A DNA stretch of 64,000 nucleotides from Zeugodacus cucurbitae (lineage: Eukaryota > Arthropoda > Insecta > Diptera > Tephritidae). This document shows, in pieces, positions 50,301 through 62,140 of this stretch. Both the position numbers and the translations under genes were made by a program. The DNA is taken from the NCBI RefSeq assembly GCF_028554725.1, contig NC_071670.1, positions 56,016,501-56,080,500 on the forward strand, given 5' to 3'. Position 1 is the stretch's first letter. Every line of letters starts with the position of its first letter. Under the pieces are notes generated by a model. That model did no database searches. It worked only from the letters and a program-made list of their open reading frames with translations, and was not told where the DNA came from.

Positions 50301-52673
50301 ATAACAACTTACGTAATGAGTAGTATTTGTACTTTTTTAATTGCTGTTCCCATAATTAGCTCTTATTTACTCCAATAGTATTTAATTACTTAGACCTGTT
50401 TGCATTAAACGCTGTTCTGTTATTGCTCCCCTGCATAGGTGACTCAACGCATTCAAATAACGTACGATATTACTCATATACATCTGTATAATATTACGTA
50501 CATTCCTTTCTCTTTTGCAATAATCTTTGTTTTTTTCTAATTGTCTACGGTTAACTGCTTAATTTTATTTGATCGAGACCATGCGCAATATAAAAGATAT
50601 AAAAATATATACAATTGTTTTTGTTGTAATTTTTCAACATACAAACACACGCAACTAAAGGTTGAGGTTATGAGATAGGTCAATTTACACTGATTACCAT
50701 ATGATTTCAATTAAATTTCGAGATTTCTATAGTTCGATAAAAAGTTCAAACAACAAAGACAAACCGCCAACAAAAGCTGCACAAATTAACTTATCAAAAC
50801 AAAATGAGAAAATAACAATTTTAAATATGTCGAAGCGTTAAAGCGCCAAACAAAAATATTCTTTTATCTACGCTATTGTTGGATACGCCATAATTTCCCA
50901 AGGTGGTGGCCACCCAAACTCTATTCTCGAATCCAGTTAACTATTTTCTGTATTCTGTGTTGTTGTTGTAAGACAACTTGTTTCGCTGATAGCTCATTGA
51001 CTGCTAGTGTCCGGTTCGTTGTATAAGTGCAAGTAAAGCAATACAAAAAACATTACAAACAACTGAATATTAGCTTATGAAGTAAATGAATGACTACCAA
51101 CTGGCTGAATGGCTAGCTAGCGGGCCTGACGGCCGAAAGTGTGACTGAGCAAAATAAAAGCGAAACTGAACATAGAAATCGAAACTGAAACTAAAAGGCG
51201 TTAAAAAATCACATTCACTTTTTGTTGCCTCAACAGCAGCAGCAGCAGCAGCAACATTGCGTTGCAATAGCAACATTAATATGTACAAAAAGCAGCAAAA
51301 ACAACACCGTCAACAAAATTAACAACCCAGAGTTGTGGCGGCTAAAGTGTCTTCCAAGTAATGCGCATGCGCACCCATATGTTGAGCGAGTAGTTGCCGT
51401 TTTGCGTTCGCATGAGCCATCAATGCTTAGTTAGCCAATGCTGGCTAGCTGCCCGGCTGGCTGTGGTTGTGGTGGCTCTTGTCTGGCTGGAGTTTTTGTT
51501 AGTTGGTCAGGCAACAAACGGTTAACCATTTGCTGGCGATTTGTCCAACTGACTTAGAGACCAAGTTAACTAACTCGCTGTCTAACAACAGCAACAACCA
51601 ACAACCACAAGTGATTAGAGTACGAACAAAAAAAAATGTAGCCATTAACTTGCAAAGCATTGACTGAGCGAGCTACAAACTGAAGTGGTAATAAAAACTG
51701 TTCAGTGGCAAAACTAATATGCTGCGCGCATACATGTGTGTATATAGCCGACTATATAGTAGATATGAATGCCTGCATGTTGTTGCAATCACTGTGTGTA
51801 TGACTTAGTGTCAGCGCCGCAGTGCTTGTTACTGTTAAGTTGTTAATGTTTTTTTGTCAGTTTCTAAAGTTCTGCTGTTTTCACCTGTTCATATGCTCGC
51901 ATCTTCTACATGCTGTCGTTCTTTCACCACTTCTTCTTCCTTTATAGAAGTGTGTGCATGCTTGCACCTCGTTGCTTACCAATTGATGGTAACTAATCGG
52001 GGAAAATGCAAAAAGGAGAGACCAAAGTATTGTGTGTGATTGTGATCGTCGCGGTTCCACCTGCTAACCAATTGTTGAGCCTTACAAACGGCTATGCAGC
52101 AAAAAAGGCAGATTTTCCTACGATTAATTTTGTTTTTGTATCGCTGCGTGTATTATGTTTTGTGTGTTTTGCAATAAAGGTTGCAGGTGAATGTTGTTTT
52201 GCCGGCCGGCCGCCCGTCGCTACAGACTGCTCTGTTGTACTTGACATCGCTCTAATGTGAAAAACTAAACACTTGCCAAGCAGCTGCCACAATTTTGTGT
52301 GTGTGTATGCATTTTTTTATTGCTTGTGAGAATGACGTGTTGCCAATTGCATCTAAAAAGTCGGAGACCACATTAATGCAAAGCATTGGTAAAACCCACC
52401 TGCATAAGGCAGCATGTCAATGGCGCCAGTAGCGACTATTTAAAACATACAGACAAGCAAATTAAATGTGTTGTGTAGTTCTAAACATATTCGAGTAAAA
52501 ATTGGTTACAATTAGTGTTGGACCAGAAATAAAAAAATTTAATGTTTAGCAGTAAATAATTAAAAGTTTTTTGTTTCAACTTCGAAACAATGGTTTTTAA
52601 CATGAGCTAAATTTTATTTATTTTATTTTACTTTGGTAGCAATCCTAAAAGTATACTTTATTTTTTTGAATCT

Positions 52674-52868
52674 ATGCCTTCACACTTTTCGACACTTCTA
52701 TTGGTCGTTGTAATTTTCACACTTGAAAAACATGTGCTCTGTCAAGGTCAACATTACATTTGTGAAGATTTAGAGTTACAGAACAACAGAGCCTATAGCA
52801 TCGTATCATGGTCAGCTTTGTATATTTTTGTCTTTATTTATTCGCTTGAGCCGATTTTCTTTTTTTAA
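52674..52868 (+). CDS. Doubtful small secreted-type open frame
   Basis: The 64-residue frame starts with a textbook signal peptide (MPSHFSTLLLVVVIFTLEKH, likely cut after VLC) followed by QGQHYICEDLELQNN, but the second half is a hydrophobic run that looks like read-through of non-coding DNA. It could be the first exon of a small gene or a chance frame. No partner exon was found. Confidence 0.2.
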   Translation: MPSHFSTLLLVVVIFTLEKHVLCQGQHYICEDLELQNNRAYSIVSWSALYIFVFIYSLEPIFFF

Positions 52869-53630
52869 TCTCAAATACCTTTTTCTTCATTGTTCACGTA
52901 CCTTTAATATCTATAGTTTGTCACAGTGGACATATTTTTAAATTGGTTTGACGGAACTAATATATATTTCATACATTTGTTCCATATTTTCATTTGCTAT
53001 CCTTTAAGAAGCCTCTGAAATATGATCTCTTAATACGTCTTTTATTGTTTACATTGCCGTCGTTTTCCCTTAATTATTTTCCACTGACTTTGCAATTCTG
53101 GCAAATTACAATGAAAAACTCGCTTGCTTGACAAACAAACGAGCAGCTTGAAACAGCCTTCAAACCTACGGGAAGTGAAATGAGTTTTAAAGTTTACCCT
53201 GTAATTAAATTTAATTTGCGTAAAGGACGAAACTAACACGATTAACCATGCTAGTGGACGGACAGTATGCCTGCTGCCTGTTGCCTTATTAAGAGACGTG
53301 AGAAAAATGCTGAATTAAGAAAGGTGAAGGAAACAAAAAAACAAAGTAACGAACGTACAAATGAAATGTTGATGAATTGACATTTCCTCGACAAGCTAAG
53401 GTTTTTTGTTTTTGGTCGTGCTACCTGAAGTAAATAAACGACCAAGAGCCGTTTGTAGAACTCGTGAAGAGGGACTGTTGCATGAAGCGATAAGAAAAGA
53501 AAAGGAAACTCGTTTCAAAACAGAAATAATCGCATTTATAAGTAAAACAACAACAAACATACATACATACATGCATATGCCACTATAAAAACGGGTATTC
53601 ACACATAACCTCAAAAAGCCGCCAAACAAC

Positions 53631-53933
53631 ATGCAACCAACCAACCAGGTGATGGAAAGTCACGACACGCCAGGGGTATGCGACGGTGCAGAGGTAAGGA
53701 ATAATGTCAGGCGGCTAGTCAGACGGCAGGCAGTGGCAACAGTCAAAGGTTTTACTCGTTTGGAACCCGAGAGAATTGGCCAACATAAGCCACCTATTCT
53801 GATAAAACTGAAAGAAAACGTAATAAAAGTGGAAAACGCGCTGAATGATGGTGATGATGCTTCTATCGTGTATGATCGGTGGAGGGGTTACAGTGGTGTG
53901 TGGTTTGTGAAACCAAACTGGCAGAACAAGTAA
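53631..53933 (+). CDS. Doubtful 100-residue open frame
   Basis: This frame is longer and less AT-biased than neighbouring frames, with mixed polar sequence (VKGFTRLEPERIG; LKENVIKVENALNDGDDASI). It contains an internal GTAAGG donor-like site after codon 21. There is no known domain. The opposite strand is also open over much of it, which weakens the case. Confidence 0.15.
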   Translation: MQPTNQVMESHDTPGVCDGAEVRNNVRRLVRRQAVATVKGFTRLEPERIGQHKPPILIKLKENVIKVENALNDGDDASIVYDRWRGYSGVWFVKPNWQNK

Positions 53934-55802
53934 ATCGTCACGAATTCTGGTTAAAGTGGTGTTCAAAGAATTTTTCGAAGAAGGAAAATTGATGTAAAAA
54001 TATACACACGTATCCGCACTCGCATTCACCATACATACATACATACATACAAACGAAAACATGAAGAATGCTTGGTTGGCTGTAACGCGATTTGGCCATA
54101 GTCGTCGTCGTCATCGTCGTCATCGTCGTAATACAATTTAAAAACGAAGCGAAGCAAATGCCAAAGCGGACGTAAGGAAAATAAATTTCAAAACACAAGC
54201 AACAAAAAAATGGTAAAAGCTAACCAAGTGTAAGAATTACACAAACAACAACGCAGTAAGAGGCAATAACCAGCCAAGAAGAACTAAGAACTGGTCTGGC
54301 TGGCTCGTAGCTTGTCTTAATAAGAAATCTCGGATGAAGCAATACTAACAACAACAACAACTCGTTGCTCGCAGCGTAATTGTGGTAGAAATAAATAACC
54401 ATGATTTTTATTATTTTTTTGCTTCTTAAGCTGTTTGTTGTTGTTTTTTTTACAACACGCATCGAGTGGCAGCGACGGCGGCCCTGTCTGAAGACGAAGT
54501 TCGTGCATGAAATAAAACTTTGTGCAGCTGCCTTAAGACTGGTTTGATTGGTGGACCGTAGATTGCCGCTGCTGCCGTTTCTTCTTTAGCCACGGATGGC
54601 TGAGAAAATGTGGCAAGAGTCTTGTTCGCATGCATACATTCGTATAGCTGTGTGTGTTTGTGTGTATGTACGTGGATATAATGGTTTTATAATTAAAGTA
54701 CTGATATAAATTTGATATAAATGTCATAAATCGTTCGTTCGTTCATCGCTTTTGGTTTATGGGGCTAAAATCTTTGATTGTAGGTTACGATTTCTTTTGT
54801 TCTTCGCGATAATGGCAGAAAATGGATTTATGGCGGAATGTAAAAAAAAGAACTGGTATTACTAGCTAAATGGTAATGGCTTAAAAAAGTAAAGGTAATT
54901 GGAAGAAGGGAAAGTATTTCAAGTAGATATGTAACTGGTAATTTCAAACAGTCAAGCGAATTTTTTACTGTTAACGTTAAAAGTATAAAGGTTTTATAGG
55001 TTTTTTTATAGCTTGACGCTTTAAAACACATTTAAGTTAATGCATTTTCTTAACATTTGCGAGTGTTTGAAAATAGGTTAGTATATTTTGGATTTAGATA
55101 AAAATAAATGTTAAATATGTCTTTAAAAATATGTATCTATTGGCATGAAACATTTAAACAGGCGATCAACATATTCTTTCAAATGATTTTATATAATAAT
55201 ATTTATAATTTTACTTCGATTGAAATAATATTGTATCTTTTTAAAGCAAAATCATAAGAATGCCTATAGTATATTATAAATAATAAAATATCAGCACCGT
55301 TCAACAGATACATTTTTAAATGCCATATGTATATAGAAAATATTTTCCGTGCAAAAATGCCCTTTCACCTTTGCTTAATACGACAAGGGATGAATGCTAA
55401 TATTATTTCAATATTAAATTCTTGGAATGTTTCGTACACCATGACCTAGTGCCACCGTATATATTGCCGTCAAAACTTTTGTATCGTGTTTATAAAAAAA
55501 TATATTTTTTTTTTTCATTAAGCAAGTTATTGCAATGTTGTGTTATATGTATACTCAGCCACCCTCTAATATTGCCACTTAGAACACTTAATCCCTTCCG
55601 CTACTCTTCCTGTTGTGAGCTAAACCGAATGCACATTATGAAGGGTCACTTTTTCAATTATTCACTTGTCTACTCATTGAATTTTATTGAACACAATTGC
55701 TGCACACACAATCAACTGCTAGAATTTCTACATACATAAAAACATATTTAGAGCAACAGTAAATGCGATAATCATTTATGCGGCCCCTTACTAATAACTT
55801 AC

Positions 55803-56785
55803 CGTTGCGTGGGTTGTAGCTAGCGCGGCTGGCGGGTGGTACACTTGCTTTTTCCCACTGGATGTGTTTGTTGACAATCATCTGAAATTTTTGTTTACTG
55901 CATTTTTTATGTTGATGGTATTTTTGTAAAGCTATTGTTTTTGTGAATTTTTTGGTCGATATGCTCTTGAAAGTTTGACACATAGCAACCACCAATATGA
56001 AATAATCTAGAGTATTGGAATTGCTATCAATATCTGCTTCAGCTTCAACTCTTTCCTTTCAATTTACACATGTTTCTTACAGCATGTTACTCGTAACGCA
56101 ATTTACCCTTTATTGTGTTCATCCACTTTTTTATTCAAAATAACTGTGGCATATTTTTGAATTGTTTAGGGATGTAGGAAGAAGAAAAAGGTAAATATTT
56201 TTGTTTGTCAACATTGCCATCCGTCACCCTTATTCTTAAACTTTTCTGCTGTTTACTCTTATTTTGTTATTATTTAATATTCGGCGTTTTTAAAATGCAA
56301 CAGGCGTTAGCAACATAAAAAATGGGGATGAAGGCAAAGCATTGCGGTTGTGACTTTTTGCAAATGTAAATAACGGTTTAAGGAGCGCAGTCCAATTCGA
56401 ATTGTATAGTGATTTCGTCACGATTTAATCACGTTTATAAATAGTATCAGCTGTTGATTTTGATCTTTCTAATTTCGATAAAAATGATTCCATACGAATT
56501 CCAAAATATCACACATACATATTATATAATTTGGTTAGCAGACTTTTGTGTCTTTGTTCTCTTCAGATTCGGTTTATAGTTTTATATGTATTTATTATTA
56601 TTATAACCACGACCTGCACAGGATCTTGAAAGCGTAATCTTTTCTCTATTGTGAGTATTAGGTGAAACTAGAAAAAATTTGCATATCCACGTGTCACACA
56701 ACATTACCTTGAACATTGCACTTGATACTTGCAAAAATTCTCCCTGAACCTCTTCGAATGAGTCATAACAGCGGTTTAGGCGCAT
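55803..56785 (-). CDS. Two probable exons of an unidentified minus-strand gene
   Basis: The first exon, 56785-56708, opens MRLNRCYDSFEEVQGEFLQV and ends in phase 0 at GTAATG. The second, 55881-55803, has a strong TTTCAG acceptor, is open throughout, and ends after 26 codons plus one base at a strong GTAAGT. Joined, they give 52 residues with good coding composition, including VNKHIQWEKASVPPASRAS. Phases agree. I found no further exons on this strand to the left and do not recognise the protein. It would run opposite to the Gln-rich gene, perhaps nested in its intron. Confidence 0.45.
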
Positions 56786-59700
56786 GTGTAGTCATTTTCT
56801 ATTAGTCACTTTCGGCTTTTATTATTACCATAGATACATATGTATATTTACATTTTAATAGCTTGCGATTTCAAACACACTCCTTCCTGTTGCCCCCCCC
56901 CTCTTGCTTCGCGCATTTTTATTTCTTTACCATTTCTTTGGGTTGTCTGCTTTCATTTTCATTTAAGTAAGTTTTTATTTCCCTCGTTTTTGTATGCCAG
57001 GCTCATTTATATACTCAGGTTTTTGTATTTTTTCACCTACTTTATTGTGCATTCATAGATATTATGTATGTTCATTCATCCATTCATTGATTTGCACAAC
57101 AAAATATGGTATATTGGCTGATGTGGCGTTAACTTGGTAGCAAAAAAGCACAAAAAGCTGGAAAAGAGCACATAAAACCATAACAACAATTTTTATGACA
57201 GTCATAACAGCGGCTAATAGTAACTTCACAAATAACATCCAGCAACAGCTTCATTAAGCTATAATAAGAGCTAATCGTTTGTGGATTTTATGGCACAAAA
57301 ATAAAAATATATAAACATATGGTACGAGTAATATTTCTGTATGCATACTATAAAAGGCGCAACAGATTTTTATGAATGAAAATGAGTTCATGTAGCGGTA
57401 TTTCTGGGAAGTAAATATATATGTATGTACATATGTTTATATGAGTAATTTTAATGGATTTTAATATGAGAAAAATTCCCACAAGTTAAAATGGATTTTA
57501 TTGTACAGAAGTTTAAATTTGTTTTTATATTTATTTGTTATTTAACCCGAATTAGCCCACGATTACTATATGGTAACGCAAAATTTATCCCTATATTTTC
57601 ATAAATAACTTGAAAATTTTACTATAAAACTACAAACTACGCTGGTTTTTCGCATTTTCCGGAAGATTTATGTCAGGCGGTCAAAATACATATATAGGTG
57701 TATTATATTTCAGAAAACACTGAAACGTAAAAAGTTCTGGGCAGTACCGGGTTAAAGTTGTGAATCTCTCAATATATCATTCTATCCTAGCTCACAGTGG
57801 TGAAATTAAATCCAAGGCCATTGGATGCCTCCTCCTGAAGAAGGAAGTTCCATTATATTTCAAGTTGCCCTTTTCATAGAAGTCACGTGTAATAATGTTT
57901 ATTGAGAGAAATAAGACCGTTATAAATTATAGTCTAAGAAAATATAGTATAATTTTTTACCAAATGCTCAAATTTACAATTTCGAAAAAGTTATATTCTC
58001 ATCCGATGATTGATTGCAAATTCTTATAACGGACAAAATGGAAGTATTTTAATCTAAGGCTACGGTCAATAGCTAAATTTTGTACTTAATTGCCAACAAA
58101 GAGTTTTCTTTCATAAGTTCACATATTTGAACAACGACACTCATCTCTATTTTGCCTTCTTACCTTGTATATTTCATCAATATGTTTAGCATTGAAATTA
58201 TACTACAAATACAAAATTTTTTTATATTTTTCTTTCCATTGCTTCCTTTTTCGTTGACCGGCATTTTTCACACATTTATTATGTCTAATGTTCACTTCCT
58301 TGTACTTGTTGTTGTTACGTTTGTTATGGAAACACTAGATAAAAGCTGTTGTGGGCGATTGCAACCTCCAGCCGGCAGAAACAAACATACAAAAGTAACA
58401 ACAAAGCGTATAATAAACAAAAAACAACAATCACAAATTATATTGTGTATAAAACAAAAATAAAAGTCTCAACAGTGACGATAACACCTAAATAAATACA
58501 TAAGTATATTCGTATGTTTGAATGTGTGTTGTATGAGCAACAGTAGGCTGCAGCAATAATCGTTGCGCTGTTGTTGGTGTTGTATAGGTACAAAGCCACA
58601 AACAAATGCACGTACATACATTCATTCATACTTATAGTATAGTATATCACTGCCAATATTTCCATTTAATATGTAGTGCTATTTTAACATCTACTCTTTA
58701 TGCATATTCGTGTGGGGATCCCTCGTTTCTGTATGCACATACATACGTCTGTATGTATGTGTGTTTATATTTGTATATTTGTCATTCAGTCATTCGGTCT
58801 GTCAGTGGGTTTTTATTTTGCTGACACGCTGTATGTATGTATGTGTGTGTGCATCAAAATTTCTTTTATTTCCTCTTCACCGGCTGATTTATATGCGTGT
58901 GCGTTTACAATTGTGTACTGCCATGCAGTTGTTTGTGTATTTTATTGTTATACTAAATGCTCATATTTAAATTCTATTATGAATGTGATTTGCTTGAATG
59001 TGATTTTTTTTTTGTACTTTGTTGTTGTACATACATACATATATACATACAACTCACTCGTAATTTCATTCATTCACTCATTCATTTATTGGTGTTGACG
59101 ACTAGTCGGTGTCTGTTCATTCACTAACAACCGGCAGACAGTGAAAGCAACAACAAGTATAATAATAGCAGCAAAAATAATGGCATCAGTAATAGAGTCA
59201 ATGAGCGAGTCGTCCAGGGCAGCCAAACAGCCACTAAGTGGCTAGCTAGCTAGCTATAGACAGCCAAAAAAGCAAAGCAATCAGCAGCAGCCAGTGAGTG
59301 AGTCAGTCGAGTCAGTTCGTCAGCGATTCACTAAGCCACATTGGTTTTGGTTTCGTCTGATTTGGTTGTTGTTTGGTTTGGTTTTGTTATTATTTTGTGA
59401 TTGCTTCTATGGTATTATGCCGTCTATGTTATGTTGTTGTTCTTGTTGTAGCAGATTTTTTCTCTGCACTAAATTTTATTGCTTTGAAATCTTTTTTGTG
59501 CATTCACTCGCTCTTGCTTTGTTATTATCACGTGAATGTGCTGATAGATATACATACATATGCACATACAAACGTATGAGTATATCTGTATATATCTGTG
59601 CATGTTTGTAGATATGTTTGCTGCTCATACGTAGCGCCGGCGTCAAACAGTCTGCTGCCAACAGTTTGTCCAACAACTGTTCTGCTGTGAGAGGTGGCAA

Positions 59701-61540
59701 TTGCTTAGCAGCTTTTAACTTGCCGCCGTTTTTTATCTATATTTAATTTGTATGTACATTTGTACATACGCACAGCCATATGTATGTTTGTTTGTCTGTT
59801 ATAATATGCACATCACTGTATAAAAATATGCACATGAGCACGGCTTATGTGGTGGGTTATGTGTATGTCTCTGACTGTGTGTCTGTATGTTTGATTGCTG
59901 GTTTTTTTTTTGCTGCTCCTCTTTTACATTTAGAGTCTACATTCTTGCCGTTTTTGTTGCTTTTGTTTGTGCATTTGTTATGGCGCTTGTAGGGGAGAAA
60001 ATCAACGAAACTCGCTAATGAAAATAAACGAAGTCAGAAAAAAAGTATGTATGTACTATGTATAATTTTTATTCCTTTGTTCACACGCGCGCAACAGTTG
60101 GTTGTGTGTTCAGTTCGATTTTTTATTGTTTTCCCCCCACCATGTTGTTGTTTTACTTCAATTTACTTTACTTTGTTGTTGTTGCTTCACATTTTGGTTT
60201 AGTTTTGTTGTTGTTGGCGTTGCTATAGTCAGCAACTCGGGGTGCTACGACAACAGACGTCGCCAACGTTTTAGTCATTCCATTTTTGCTCGCAATCCAC
60301 AGGCGCCACACGCCACGCCAAGCAATATACACACATTCTAGATGTACAAGTATGTATGTATGTACCCAAATTGGTGTTTACCGTGTTGTGTTGTTTCACT
60401 TTGCAGAATGCTGCGTTGAAATTTTTTTGTATGCACAAGAGTACACACACACAAACGTTTGATGCGCCCTACTCTTCTCCACACCTGAGTCATTTATATT
60501 TAATTTTTTGTTTACTTTATGATTTTCTACCAGCTAAAAATAAATCAGCAGTTCCACATTAATATGTAGCTTGTTTGGGATGCAAGTTTTATTTTAGACA
60601 AAAAATGTATGTGCTATTGACTCACGCACAAAGCTACATACAAACATACAAATTTATAAGTATGTCTGGTACGCGTGTGTTCATTGTGTTTGATTAGTCA
60701 GTGTATGAGGTTTGGTGTACTTACTAGCAGTTTGCCGGCTGCCTGACCTACGACAATTATCGGTTTTGTTTTTATTTTCTCATTCGTTTTGCTCTGATAC
60801 TCTGATCTGATTTGTTTGCTGATTAGGCGTCATGATAACAATCACACTGTTGCGCTGTGCATGTGTTTGTTTGTGGACGAAGTTTTTAATGTTGTTTGAA
60901 GGTTGGCGTATACACGGCGTATGAGTAACATCAATTGTATTTATTTGTTTGCGTTTGGCCCATTGGATTTACATGCAATGCATGTGTGTATGTATTACGT
61001 TATATATTCGTTTGTTTTTGTTTTTTTTTGTGTAATTTATGACATCATTGATTTATGCCTCAGTGTATTACATTTATAAATCATGATTGTATTAAGTCAC
61101 TTTAGCCGGTGATTAGAGGGTGGGCAGGTGACAAAGTGATTACGATAACTTATTTTTAAATTTTTAATGATAAATAAGCAAATATTCTTCTTGAATGCAT
61201 GATTTTAAAATCTGTAGCAAATGACTGTGCACTTTTAACTTTAAATTCTTGGTTTCTTATTTATTATGATGGAAATTTCTTTTAGTTTATTCTTTGAAAA
61301 AAAAAAATAACTTAAATTGTATACATTTAAATGTATGAAAATATAGTAAAAATCAGCATAATAAGTTGGTTATAAAAATATATATATCTATAAAAAATGG
61401 AGAACAGTTTTTGAATTTAAAAAAAAAAATAAATGTTTATAAAATAATAAACATAAATAAAAATTTATAAACCTTTAATAATTTGTACCTTATTAGTAAA
61501 GAGCAAGTTTTGTTTAAAGATAAGGCCTCGCAGTTTTTGC
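56786..61540. other. AT-rich DNA without recognisable genes
   Basis: Holds many short microsatellites built on GTATGTAT and CATACATA (58740-58850, 59027-59050, 60350-60362), a CTAGCTAGCTAG run at 59243-59258, and TTGTTGTTG runs near 60140-60220. No frame shows coding character. Confidence 0.45.
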
Positions 61541-61599
61541 TGTTTTTTAAACCGGTAATTTTCCAGAATATTTTTGTCTACGACCAGTAAATAGCTAGA

Positions 61600-62140
61600 A
61601 CCTTAAGTTCAGTATAAATATAAATTTTAAGCTAAAAGTATTGTGAAGAACATGAATTACAGCGTTCTGAACACAACCCTCGCCTCGAAAAAATGGATCG
61701 AGATCGGAAACGAAAAAAGTTAGCGGCGTTTTAATCTGCAAGTTTAAATGCATATTATATACCAACAATTGGACTTTTGGTAGACATTTGAAAAAACACT
61801 TGTCCAATTTCTGTTTTTTTTTGTTTTGTTGTGTTTTGTTGTGTTTTGTTTTTATAATGTTTGAATAATAATAGATGCATTTCCATGTGTTGAGTACATA
61901 CAATACATTTCAAGTCATTCGGTCAAGCCGTTTTTGAGATACAATGGAGTAAAGTTTGAAAAACACAGTTTTGAGAAAAACTTCAGACAGCTCCGTTTTC
62001 TAACTGCTGTATTTTTAAAACAACTTCGAATTTCTGAAAATCACTTTTCTACCGTATTCTAGACATGTTAAGCAATTTATGATAAAAAACAAATATTTGG
62101 AGCCCATCAAATGGGATGACCCCCTTAATAATCTTTATTA
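61600..62140. repeat. Possible dispersed-repeat fragment
   Basis: Words such as GTCATTCGGTCAAGCCGTTT, TTGAGATACAATGGAG and AAATGGGATGACCCCCTTAA recall a repeat I have seen in tephritid sequence. No ends or coding part can be made out. Confidence 0.3.

Larger units (their letters stand above)
47338..55802. other. Intron-like DNA with a GC-richer island
   Basis: Mostly AT-rich. At 49290-49780 composition rises (TTGGAGCGCTATTCGGCGCTGACG; GGCGGCGGCGGCGGC), and again at 51100-51260, which may be promoters or unassigned exons. CAG codons at 51232-51254 follow an AG acceptor-like site but lead into no clear protein. ATAC/GTAT microsatellites occur at 53557-53575 and 54033-54051, and a GTC/ATC run at 54101-54130. 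Confidence 0.4.
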
